Part shown: positions 1 through 5,946 of the stretch, in pieces | How the letters are laid out: each line of letters starts with the position of its first letter | Position numbering within the stretch: the stretch's first letter is position 1 | Assembly: GCA_017939945.1 (NCBI GenBank) | Contig: JAGAZS010000051.1 | Location: 1-7,625, forward strand | Reading direction: 5' to 3' | Length of the DNA stretch: 7,625 nucleotides | Source: Schwartzia sp. (in: firmicutes) | GTDB taxonomy: Bacteria > Bacillota > Negativicutes > Selenomonadales > Selenomonadaceae | Notes under the pieces: model-generated | Seen by the model: the letters and a program-made list of their open reading frames with translations, nothing else | Told to the model about the DNA's origin: nothing | The model's database searches: none | Made by a program: the position numbers and the translations under genes

Positions 1-1290
1 CTCGACAAACTTTACAACGCCTTCGAGCGCATCGAGGAAGCGCGGAACCGTACCATCGAGGGCACCGGCCTCGGCATGAACATCACGAAGCGGCTGCTGG
101 AGCTGATGGGCAGCCGTCTCGAAGTTGAGAGCGTTTACGGCGAAGGCTCGACCTTCTCCTTCACGGTGGAGCAGCGGGTCGTGAACTGGTCGCCCATCGG
201 GAATTTTGAGGAGGCGTTCCGCCGCACGGCAGTCCGGCAGCAGGCGTATCGCGAGAGCTTTACCGCGCCGGAGGCCCAAGTGCTGATCGTGGACGACACG
301 AAAATGAACCTGACCGTCATGCGCGGCCTGCTCAAAGCCACGAAGGTGCAGCTTGACGAGGCGGAAAGCGGGCAGGAAGCGCTGGCGCTGACGGAAAAAA
401 AGAAATACGACGTGATTTTCCTCGACCATCGGATGCCGGGCATGGACGGCGTGGAGACGCTGGTCTCCCTCCGGATGCAGCTGCACGGGAAAAACAGCGA
501 CACGCCCGTCGTCTGCCTGACGGCGAACGCCGTTTCCGGCGCGCGGGAATGGTATCTTGAGCGCGGCTTCAACGACTACCTGACGAAGCCGGTCAGAGGC
601 GAGCAGCTCGAAGCGATGCTGCTCAAGTATCTACCGCCGGAGCGAGTGACAACGTCCGACGCCGGCGCGTCCCAGAGCGAAAGCGATGGCGCGCTCCCGG
701 CGTGGCTGCTTTCCTCCGAAGCGTTGGGCAACGTGCTCGACGTCAAGGCGGGACTGCAATTCTGCGGCTCGGCGGAGGACTATCTGGCCGTGCTGCGCGT
801 CTTCCAGGAATCGGCGGCGGAAAACGCCGACGAAATCCAGCGCCTTTTCGAGGCGAAGGACTGGAAAAACTACACGACGAAGGTTCACGCGCTGAAAAGC
901 TCGGCGCGCGCCATCGGCGCCGCCGAGTTGTCTGACCGCGCGGCGCGATTGGAAGACGCGGGCAATCGGCTCTATGTGGAGGAAATCGCGGCGGACACGC
1001 CGCTGCTTCTTGCGCTCTATCGCGCCAGCGGCGAAGCCTTGGCCCCGCTGAAAGAGCCAAAGCAAAACGACGAGAGCCTGCCGGAAATCGACATGGCGTC
1101 GCTTCGCGAAGCCTACGCGGCCATCCGTGAAATGGCGTCGTCTTTCGATTACAAGAGCATCCAGTTCGTGCTGGACGACCTCGCGAAAAACCGCGTGCCG
1201 CAGGAAGCGGCGGAGCGCCACGCCCGCCTCGTGGAAGCTGCGAAAAAACTGGATTGGGACGGGTTGAAAAAGATTTTGGAAGAAGCATAA
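1..1290 (+). CDS. Hybrid sensor histidine kinase, 3' part (HATPase-REC-Hpt-helical tail), partial
   Basis: Reading frame 1 is open from the first base, so the gene begins upstream; 429 codons are visible. Residues 1-55 are the end of a histidine kinase ATPase domain: an F-box-like LYNAFERI, then the G2 box GTGLGMNI and a GEGSTFSF strand. A receiver domain spans about residues 94-208 (VLIVDD, then LDHRMPGMDG with phospho-acceptor Asp142 at bases 424-426, LTAN and the LTKP lysine). A histidine phosphotransfer domain follows at about 235-340, with the acceptor histidine in KVHALKSSARAIGA (His296, bases 886-888). Residues 361-429 form an extra helical module. All visible phosphorelay residues are intact, so the kinase should pass phosphate His to Asp to His and on to a separate receiver. 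The facing two-receiver protein is a candidate partner. The sensor input and dimerisation domains are outside the window, so the stimulus is unknown. Confidence 0.93.
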   Translation, partial: LDKLYNAFERIEEARNRTIEGTGLGMNITKRLLELMGSRLEVESVYGEGSTFSFTVEQRVVNWSPIGNFEEAFRRTAVRQQAYRESFTAPEAQVLIVDDTKMNLTVMRGLLKATKVQLDEAESGQEALALTEKKKYDVIFLDHRMPGMDGVETLVSLRMQLHGKNSDTPVVCLTANAVSGAREWYLERGFNDYLTKPVRGEQLEAMLLKYLPPERVTTSDAGASQSESDGALPAWLLSSEALGNVLDVKAGLQFCGSAEDYLAVLRVFQESAAENADEIQRLFEAKDWKNYTTKVHALKSSARAIGAAELSDRAARLEDAGNRLYVEEIAADTPLLLALYRASGEALAPLKEPKQNDESLPEIDMASLREAYAAIREMASSFDYKSIQFVLDDLAKNRVPQEAAERHARLVEAAKKLDWDGLKKILEEA

Positions 1291-1304
1291 AGGGGCTGTC
1301 GAAT

Positions 1305-1342
1305 AAAAAATTGGAGTACAAATTTTGTACTCCAATTTTTTT
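1305..1342 (+). terminator. Rho-independent terminator of the hybrid kinase gene
   Basis: A perfect 17-bp inverted repeat (1305-1321 with 1325-1341) around a 3-base loop. The core TTGGAGTACAA pairs with TTGTACTCCAA and is flanked by an A-run and a run of seven T (1336-1342). It begins 14 bases after the kinase stop codon. The stem is AT-rich with only four G-C pairs, so it may be weaker than a classical terminator. Its symmetry lets it act on both strands. Confidence 0.8.
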
Positions 1343-1417
1343 CACGTCAAAAGGATCCATGGAGAAATTCCTTGCACGACAAGCGTTTTACGATTTAACA
1401 GAATATTCCACGATTAC

Positions 1418-1461
1418 AAAAAGGGATGCCGCAAAAAAAATCTTCTTCTTGCGGCAGTCCC
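1418..1461 (-). terminator. Rho-independent terminator of the two-receiver regulator gene
   Basis: Read on the minus strand directly after the TAA stop, GGGACTGCCGCAA (1461-1449) pairs with TTGCGGCATCCC (1434-1423), with a single bulged C and a 14-base loop. A run of five T follows (1422-1418). With the plus-strand terminator at 1305-1342 it insulates the two convergent genes. The 75 bases between the two hairpins show nothing recognisable. Confidence 0.85.
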
Positions 1462-1462
1462 C

Positions 1463-2245
1463 TTATTTCTGCATTTCGTGCAGTTGCTCATATTTCTTTT
1501 TCTCAAAAAATTCCTCCAGCGATTTCAGGAGCGTGGTCTTGTCCGTTGATTTCAGGAGATAGCCGTCCGGCTTCAGCGCCAGTACCTTCATCACGCTTTC
1601 CCTGTCGCCCTTGCCTGTCAGGAAGATGACCGGAATCGAATCCACCTTCGTCTCGCTGCGAATCATTTCCAGTACCTGCGGGCCGCTGGTCACGGGCATT
1701 TCGTAGTCCAACAGGATCAGGTCCGGCTTGTTGTCTGCGATGTACATCAGTGCCTGCGCGCCGGACGTGACAGGCGTTACCCGGTATGTGCCGGAAAGCC
1801 AGCCTGTGACCATTTTCAAAAATGCGTTGTCGTCATCCACCAGCAAAATGCTTTTTCGGCGCGCATTCTCGTCATTGACCTGCACGAGACGATCCATCTC
1901 GTCGATCAGTTTCTTGACGTCCAGCGGGCGCTCGAAGCGGGCCGCTGCCAGCGCGGGGGGAATCGTCTCCTCTACCGTCGCCAGCTCCGCCGGATTGCCG
2001 ATCAGGATCAAGAGCTTGTCTTCCTCAGTGCAGAGGTCTTTCAAATAAACGAGCAGCTCGGAAGCCTCCGAGACGAAGTCACCAAGATAAAAAATCAGGA
2101 GGTCGGCGTCCCTGTGCTTCGCGTTTACCGCGGCCACCGTCGCGTCCACCGGTAAAATCGTGTATCCGGCCTCCTCCAGATTCTTCTGGATGGCGTTCAC
2201 CATGAACGACGCGCCGCTCCGTATCATCATCGCTTTCTTTTCCAC
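1463..2245 (-). CDS. Two-receiver response regulator without output domain
   Basis: A 260-residue cytoplasmic protein with two receiver-like halves and no DNA-binding or enzymatic domain. Residues 131-250 are a complete receiver: the acidic pocket DDD at 137-139, phospho-acceptor Asp180 in ILLDYEMP, Thr210 and Lys232 in GYLLKST. The usual proline after that lysine is replaced by serine, as in many regulators of this type. Residues 5-120 have the same alternating beta/alpha pattern but lack the acidic pair and the central aspartate (IFYLGDF) and end in RPLD instead of KP, so this half looks like a pseudo-receiver for binding rather than phosphorylation. The start is GTG, chosen because a strong GGGGAGGAG lies six bases upstream; an ATG two bases further out is in another frame and stops after six codons. 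The gene converges on the hybrid kinase, so it may take phosphate from that kinase's Hpt domain and act through protein contacts. Partner and output are inferred. Confidence 0.9.
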   Translation of the reverse strand: MEKKAMMIRSGASFMVNAIQKNLEEAGYTILPVDATVAAVNAKHRDADLLIFYLGDFVSEASELLVYLKDLCTEEDKLLILIGNPAELATVEETIPPALAAARFERPLDVKKLIDEMDRLVQVNDENARRKSILLVDDDNAFLKMVTGWLSGTYRVTPVTSGAQALMYIADNKPDLILLDYEMPVTSGPQVLEMIRSETKVDSIPVIFLTGKGDRESVMKVLALKPDGYLLKSTDKTTLLKSLEEFFEKKKYEQLHEMQK

Positions 2246-2251
2246 ATTCGG

Positions 2252-2260
2252 CTCCTCCCC
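2252..2260 (-). promoter_or_regulatory. Ribosome binding site that decides a GTG start
   Basis: On the minus strand GGGGAGGAG precedes GTG (2245-2243) with a spacing of six bases. This supports the GTG over the in-frame ATG codons six and seven codons into the reading frame, which have no comparable site. Confidence 0.75.
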
Positions 2261-2281
2261 GTTCTTGCAACTTACCTATTT

Positions 2282-2309
2282 ATTTTACCAAATGCAGGCA
2301 AAAAAGCAA
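2282..2309 (-). promoter_or_regulatory. Predicted promoter of the two-receiver regulator
   Basis: On the minus strand a -35-like TTGCTT (2309-2304) and a -10-like TAAAAT (2287-2282) are separated by 16 bases, about 37 bases before the GTG start codon. The match is moderate (four of six and five of six bases), but the block is AT-rich and correctly placed. This is a prediction only. Confidence 0.4.
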
Positions 2310-2541
2310 TCCCACTCAAGTTGCGGAGACTTGCCATTTTTTAGTCACGGAATCGCCGCCCCGTACACGGAAAGAAATTCCGGCAAAAAACAGGTCGCGC
2401 TGCAAAATAATCAAGCTGCTGCAGGAGTCGGCGGATTACATCGATTGGAAGCAGCAATAAACATATATTGTAGGGCAGGCAGGAATACCGCAGCAATCTG
2501 ATTCCTTGAAAGAGTGAACGAAGCTTTTGCGGCGCCCCGGT
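2310..2541. other. Intergenic stretch without a supported gene
   Basis: This is the middle of the 362-base gap between the divergent regulator and marR genes. No start codon with a ribosome binding site leads into a convincing reading frame on either strand. Plus-strand frame 1 (for example 2404-2460) reads like a protein C-terminus, ending LLQESADYIDWKQQ and a TAA stop, but no start can be found for it. It may be a gene remnant or chance. No tRNA, riboswitch or strong hairpin was recognised. Confidence 0.5.
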
Positions 2542-2570
2542 TTGACAAAACAAAGTTTGCCGGTTATACT
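2542..2570 (+). promoter_or_regulatory. Near-consensus sigma-70-type promoter of marR
   Basis: A perfect -35 TTGACA (2542-2547) is followed by exactly 17 bases and the -10 TATACT (2565-2570), which differs from consensus at one base. Transcription should start near 2577, inside the palindrome at 2571-2584, about 30 bases before the marR start codon. A promoter this strong with a palindrome on its start site is the usual layout of a self-repressing gene. Confidence 0.88.
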
Positions 2571-2587
2571 GTTAGTCAGCTAACTAT
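2571..2587. promoter_or_regulatory. Putative MarR operator O1, at the marR transcription start
   Basis: An inverted repeat GTTAG-TCAG-CTAAC lies directly downstream of the -10 box. Its reverse complement, ATAGTTAGCTGACTAA (2587-2572), matches the sequence in front of hlyD (3131-3146) at 15 of 16 bases. MarR-family dimers typically bind such palindromes of roughly 14-18 bases. Bound here, the repressor would block transcription initiation of its own gene. Binding is inferred from position and repetition. Confidence 0.75.
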
Positions 2588-2607
2588 TTAATCCAAAGGA
2601 GAACTTC

Positions 2608-3090
2608 ATGAAGCAATCAATGATGCCGTCCCGCGCGGAATTGGAACGCCATGCCAAGACCGTGCCGGAAATCCATCCCAGCGAAGTACTTGCGATGCTG
2701 ACGATCCTGCAGACTGCGGGCACAATCCAAAGCCGAATCATGGACGTCTTGCAGAGGGATTACCGGCTCTCGGAGGGGAAGCTCTGCGTGATGATCCAGC
2801 TTCATCAGTCGCCGGAGGGCTGCGCGCCGTCCATACTGGCGGAGCGGGCGGGTATTACCCGCGCGTCGGTCAGCGTGATGCTCCGAAATCTGGAAACAGA
2901 AGGATTTGTGACCCTCGTTTCCGACGACGAGGATCGGCGGGCAAAATGCGTGCGCCTGACGAAAAAAGGCCGCGCCTTCCTGGACGAGGTGCTGCCGGAG
3001 CATTATCTCCGCATCACGAAATTGATGAGACGACTGACGGCGGAGGAGCAAAAGACACTGACCGGGCTCTTGGAAAAGCTGGCGTCGTAA
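2608..3090 (+). CDS. MarR-family transcriptional regulator
   Basis: A 160-residue winged-helix repressor of typical MarR length. N- and C-terminal helices (about residues 24-50 and 120-158) would form the dimer interface. The DNA-binding domain lies at about 55-117, with helix-turn-helix PSILAERAGITRASVSVMLR and the wing DDEDRRAKCVRLTKKG carrying the conserved D-x-R and L-T-x-x-G of the family. MarR proteins usually repress their own gene and a neighbouring efflux or stress gene, and release DNA when a small aromatic ligand or oxidant is sensed. The start is ATG with AAAGGAGA five bases upstream. The gene follows a near-consensus promoter with an operator-like palindrome and precedes an export gene pair, so it is very likely the local regulator. 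The inducer cannot be read from the sequence. Confidence 0.93.
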   Translation: MKQSMMPSRAELERHAKTVPEIHPSEVLAMLTILQTAGTIQSRIMDVLQRDYRLSEGKLCVMIQLHQSPEGCAPSILAERAGITRASVSVMLRNLETEGFVTLVSDDEDRRAKCVRLTKKGRAFLDEVLPEHYLRITKLMRRLTAEEQKTLTGLLEKLAS

Positions 3091-3095
3091 TATTT

Positions 3096-3121
3096 CTTTG
3101 TTCCTGAAAAAAAGAACAAAG
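3096..3121. repeat. Perfect 8-bp inverted repeat in the marR-hlyD spacer
   Basis: CTTTGTTC (3096-3103) pairs with GAACAAAG (3114-3121) around a 10-base A-rich loop, starting six bases after the marR stop codon. No T-run follows on the plus strand, so it is not a standard terminator. It might slow or process the transcript between marR and the exporter genes, or be a second protein-binding site. Part of it (ACAAAGT, then TGC) recurs between the -35 and -10 boxes of the marR promoter. Confidence 0.5.
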
Positions 3122-3135
3122 TATGCTCTTATAGT
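3104..3135 (+). promoter_or_regulatory. Possible weak second promoter before hlyD
   Basis: TATAGT (3130-3135) resembles a -10 box and overlaps the operator-like palindrome. The only -35-like sequence, CTGAAA (3104-3109), sits 20 bases away, which is too far for a strong promoter. The region looks like a diverged copy of the marR promoter, with a shared ACAAAGT-x-TGC segment and then TTATA. It may give hlyD separate MarR-controlled transcription in addition to read-through from marR. Confidence 0.35.
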
Positions 3136-3147
3136 TAGATGACTAAT
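3131..3147. promoter_or_regulatory. Putative MarR operator O2, before hlyD
   Basis: ATAGTTAGATGACTAA (3131-3146) is a palindrome (GTTAG-ATGA-CTAAT with one imperfect pair) and equals the reverse complement of the marR site at 15 of 16 bases. It overlaps the -10-like TATAGT and ends 24 bases before the hlyD start codon. Repetition of the same site in front of both genes is the strongest sign of shared control by the MarR protein. Confidence 0.72.
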
Positions 3148-3170
3148 TAAATGGAAACGGGGGAACCACA

Positions 3171-4277
3171 ATGGACTTGTCAAACAGGACGACAAAAATC
3201 GGAATCGGATTGCTGGCGCTGCTTCTTATCGCGGGGCTGACGCTTTTTTACAGCGGCAGCGACGCGGTGGCGGTGGCACTGGAAAAGAAGGAAGGCATCC
3301 TGACGGCGGAGCAGGTGAAAGTTGCTTTCGACTCCGTGGGCGGCCGCATGGTGAACGAGGCCGTGCAGGAAGGCCAGACGGTGAAGAAAGGAGACGTGCT
3401 TATGGTCATCGACAGCACCGACGTCGACCTCGCCACCCAAAAGCTGAAAGCGCAGATCGCCCAGCTCGACGCGACAATCCGTTCCCAGGAGGAAAGCGTA
3501 CGGCTCGGTTTCTCCCGCATCGACAACGACGAAGTGCAAAGCCGCCGCTCGGTGGACGCCCAGCGCGCCTCGGTAACGGCGGCGCAGGCGACGTTCACGC
3601 GGCAGTCGTTGGAGTACGACCGGGCCGTGCAGCTTCGCGGCGAAAGCGTCATTTCCCAGTCGGAAATGGACGCGGCGCAGGCGGCCTACGACACGGCGCG
3701 GGCGAATCTCGCCGCCGCCGAGGAAGGACTGGCCCGACTGCTCTCCGGCGCGGCGGATACAGGAAACACCGACGCGATGGCGCTGCCCACGATTGAGCAG
3801 GCGCGCAGCGAAACCCGGAACCGGGAGAACGACGTGGAGGCCCTTCGCCAACAGAAAAAAACGCTGGAAGTCCAGCTGAAGGAACTGGAAGTTTCCAAGG
3901 CACGCCTGACGCTCCGGGCGCCGGAAGACGGGCGCATCCTGAAGATCATCGCGAAGCAGGGCGAGATGATTGCGCCGAACGTACCGGTAATTCTCCTGGA
4001 AAGCACCCGCTATTATTACGATATCTATCTGAGCGAAAAACAGATCATAAACCTGCGCGAAGGCGACACATTAACCGGCAAGACTGTCGCCGGGGACAGG
4101 AAAGTGGACGGCACGATCCGGCTGATCGCCCAGGCGCCGGGCTTCGCCGACCTGAAGATGTCGCGCGAGAAGGGACAGGCGGATCTGACCGCGTTTCAGG
4201 TCCGCGTCTATACCGAGCCGACGGAGGGCATATTGCCGGGCATGACGATAGGAGTGGATGCTAATGGATTCCGTTAA
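3171..4277 (+). CDS. HlyD/EmrA-type membrane fusion (periplasmic adaptor) protein
   Basis: A 368-residue adaptor that would link an inner-membrane exporter to the envelope or an outer-membrane channel. Residues 9-27 are a single N-terminal membrane anchor with no cysteine lipobox. Residues 50-82 are the first half of a lipoyl-like domain (VGGRMVNEAVQEGQTVKKGD). About 84-245 is a long Ala/Gln/Glu-rich coiled-coil hairpin. The second lipoyl half is at 244-277 (LRAPEDGRILKIIAKQGEMI), and a beta-barrel domain runs from 278 to the end (closing with ILPGMTIGVDA). The start is ATG with GGGGGAA about five bases upstream. The stop overlaps the permease gene by 14 bases, so the two are probably translationally coupled. 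Family and topology are clear; the substrate is unknown. It resembles YbhG/YhiI-type adaptors that work with ABC-2 exporters more than RND adaptors. Confidence 0.92.
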   Translation: MDLSNRTTKIGIGLLALLLIAGLTLFYSGSDAVAVALEKKEGILTAEQVKVAFDSVGGRMVNEAVQEGQTVKKGDVLMVIDSTDVDLATQKLKAQIAQLDATIRSQEESVRLGFSRIDNDEVQSRRSVDAQRASVTAAQATFTRQSLEYDRAVQLRGESVISQSEMDAAQAAYDTARANLAAAEEGLARLLSGAADTGNTDAMALPTIEQARSETRNRENDVEALRQQKKTLEVQLKELEVSKARLTLRAPEDGRILKIIAKQGEMIAPNVPVILLESTRYYYDIYLSEKQIINLREGDTLTGKTVAGDRKVDGTIRLIAQAPGFADLKMSREKGQADLTAFQVRVYTEPTEGILPGMTIGVDANGFR

Positions 4278-5397
4278 GGATGAAATCGAGTTCCTGCTGT
4301 CGGGAAAGGGAATGCCCTACCAAAAAGTTTCGCTGGTGGTCGCCGTGATTATCGCGGTATTTTTCACGCTGGCGCTTTACAACAACAGCATCCGCGACGC
4401 CCGCGTGGCCATCATCGACCTCGACAACTCGAAATACAGCCACGAGCTGACACAAAAGATCGACGCGTCTCCCTTCATGCACGTCACGGCAATCCTCAAC
4501 ACCCCCGCCGATCCGAAAGCCCTCTGCTATCAGGATCAGGCCATCGCCGTGATCTGCCTGCCGAAGGGCCTCGAAAAAGCGCGGTACACGGACGGCGCGT
4601 CGGGCAGCATCGGCGTCTATTACGACTACACGAACACGGCACAGCACGCCGACATCATGGAGGCGCTGCCGGAAATCGTCGCCACGGAAAACGCAATGGC
4701 CTCCGGAGGTGCGGAGGGCGGCATCCAGCTTTACAGCCGCCGTCTGTTTAACCCCGCCGCCTCCACGGCCAACGGCGAGACGCAGGGCTTCCTGTTCTTC
4801 TTCTCGTCCATGTTCTTCGTGTTCGCCACCATCGGCATGGTGCCGCGGCTCCGGCTCGAGCACAAATGGGACCCGCTGCTGAAAAACGGCTCGCCCTTCG
4901 ACCTGATGCTCCGGCTGGTGCCCTACGGCGTCTGCCTGCTGGTCGCGTTTTTTGTCGGCATGGCAATCCTCCGCGTCTGGGGCGACATGGTCATCGGCGG
5001 GCGCATGATCTGGTTCTTCCTGTCCCAGTTCTTCTACATCTGGGTGCTGGGCATGATGTCGCTGCTCTTCGGCTGGTACGCGCTGAATCCCGGCGTCGCC
5101 GCCAGCGGCATGATCCTGTTCCTGCCGGGGGGCTTCATCCTTGGCGGAGCCACGGGGCCGGTACCGATCCTGTCGAAATGGGTGCTGGTGCTTTCCCATT
5201 TCTTCCCGCTGACGTGGGAATTCCATCTCGTGCGCGACTTCGTGACACGGGGCGCAAGCTTCTGGGACTGCGCGCGTCTCTTCGGACTGTTCCTCGTCTA
5301 TATCGCCGTTGTCGCCCTGTTCTTCTGCCATCGGTTCTACACCGACAGGAAGAAGCTGACGGAAAATGAAAATCACGCATCCCTTGCGGAAGCGTGA
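4264..5397 (+). CDS. ABC-2-type transporter permease
   Basis: A 377-residue inner-membrane protein with ABC-2 permease architecture. TM1 (about 22-40) is followed by a large extracytoplasmic domain (41-174) opening with VAIIDLDNSKYSHELT, a signature seen in YhhJ/YbhR-like permeases. Then come TM2 (175-193), TM3 (216-236), TM4 (249-270), TM5 (about 280-297, ending LFLPGGFILGG), the FFPLTWEFHLVRDF segment and TM6 (339-355). Such permeases form dimers driven by a separate ATP-binding protein, and no ATPase gene or second permease is in the window. The start at 4264 is preferred because GGAG at 4251-4254 is nine bases away. The in-frame ATG at 4258 would leave only three bases, though it remains possible. 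Cotranscribed with the adaptor upstream and the stress protein downstream. The exported compound is unknown. Confidence 0.9.
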   Translation: MDSVKDEIEFLLSGKGMPYQKVSLVVAVIIAVFFTLALYNNSIRDARVAIIDLDNSKYSHELTQKIDASPFMHVTAILNTPADPKALCYQDQAIAVICLPKGLEKARYTDGASGSIGVYYDYTNTAQHADIMEALPEIVATENAMASGGAEGGIQLYSRRLFNPAASTANGETQGFLFFFSSMFFVFATIGMVPRLRLEHKWDPLLKNGSPFDLMLRLVPYGVCLLVAFFVGMAILRVWGDMVIGGRMIWFFLSQFFYIWVLGMMSLLFGWYALNPGVAASGMILFLPGGFILGGATGPVPILSKWVLVLSHFFPLTWEFHLVRDFVTRGASFWDCARLFGLFLVYIAVVALFFCHRFYTDRKKLTENENHASLAEA

Positions 5398-5415
5398 CGA
5401 AAGAAGGAGAAATCT

Positions 5416-5844
5416 ATGGAATACAAAAAAATCCTCGTGCCGGTGGACGGCTCGGCGGAGGGCGGCCGCGCACTGGACCACGCCGTCTACCTCGCAAAGC
5501 TCAGCGGCGCTTCGCTGTGCCTGCTTCACGTCGCGGACCTGAACCGGAAAATGTCCCTGTTGGAGCGGGCATGGACAGGAGGCGGCGTACCGCCGGAAAT
5601 GAAAGAAAAGGGCTATGCCATCCTCGCGGAACACGCCCGCCGCGTGCCGCCGGAAATCAAAATGTCCAGCGTCGTCGAAGTCGGCGCTCCGCCGGACACG
5701 ATCCTCGATGTGGCAAAGCGCGAGGACGCCGACGTCATCGTCATGGGCAGCCGGGGACTCAGCCCCATGGAAACGGTGGTTCTCGGCGGCGTCAGCCATT
5801 ATGTGCTGCATTATGCCACCATTCCCGTGATGATCGTGCGATAA
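5416..5844 (+). CDS. Universal stress protein (UspA family)
   Basis: A 142-residue single Usp domain, the normal length for the family, cytoplasmic and probably dimeric. The first strand and loop read KILVPVDGS with the usual adenine-contacting Asp11. The nucleotide-binding signature is GSRGLSPMETVVLGGVSHYV at 111-130, a G-x2-G-x9-G pattern in which the usual Ser/Thr after the third glycine is Gly. The sequence ends with the typical IPVMIVR strand. It is therefore likely an ATP-binding Usp, though the Gly substitution leaves some doubt. The start is ATG with AAGGAG five bases upstream. Only 18 bases separate it from the permease stop codon and no promoter is seen between, so it is read as the last gene of the MarR-controlled operon. 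Its role there (stress signalling or an effect on transport) is inferred; no partner can be named. Confidence 0.93.
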   Translation: MEYKKILVPVDGSAEGGRALDHAVYLAKLSGASLCLLHVADLNRKMSLLERAWTGGGVPPEMKEKGYAILAEHARRVPPEIKMSSVVEVGAPPDTILDVAKREDADVIVMGSRGLSPMETVVLGGVSHYVLHYATIPVMIVR

Positions 5845-5891
5845 AAAACGAGCGCCGAGGGCATTTCCCTCGGCGCTCGTTTTTTATCGCA
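5837..5891. terminator. Bidirectional Rho-independent terminator between convergent operons
   Basis: A perfect 25-bp inverted repeat (5837-5861 with 5867-5891) with a 5-base loop. The GC-rich core CGAGCGCCGAGGG pairs with its complement and is flanked by six A and six T on the two sides, giving a proper T-run on both strands. It begins inside the last codons of the stress-protein gene and includes its stop codon. It serves both the plus-strand operon and the minus-strand flavodoxin gene, whose stop codon is 55 bases away. Confidence 0.95.
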
Positions 5892-5946
5892 CAAAATTCT
5901 CTAAACGCTGTCGCTGTTTTTTTCAGCTCGTCCCTGATCTTGATGA

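Noticed and set aside
1254..1562. Plus-strand frames across the convergent terminator region
   Set aside because: They translate hairpin and poly-A/T sequence and the antisense of the regulator gene, with no ribosome binding site.
2264..2324. Inverted half sites GCAACTT / AAGTTGC around the regulator promoter
   Set aside because: Only seven bases match over a wide spacing and there is no second copy, so this is within chance for a region of this size.
2160..2501. Plus-strand 113-codon frame across the regulator start and the intergenic gap
   Set aside because: It begins inside the antisense of the regulator's N-terminus, has no start signal and shows no recognisable protein pattern.
3180..3851. 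Minus-strand open frame opposite hlyD
   Set aside because: The composition is His/Arg/Val-rich without motifs, while the plus-strand frame has the full lipoyl, coiled-coil and barrel layout.
4261..5811. A 516-codon open frame on the minus strand opposite the permease and stress-protein genes
   Set aside because: Its translation is rich in His, Arg, Asp and Glu with no domain pattern. It mirrors the codon bias of two well-recognised plus-strand genes and has no ribosome binding site.
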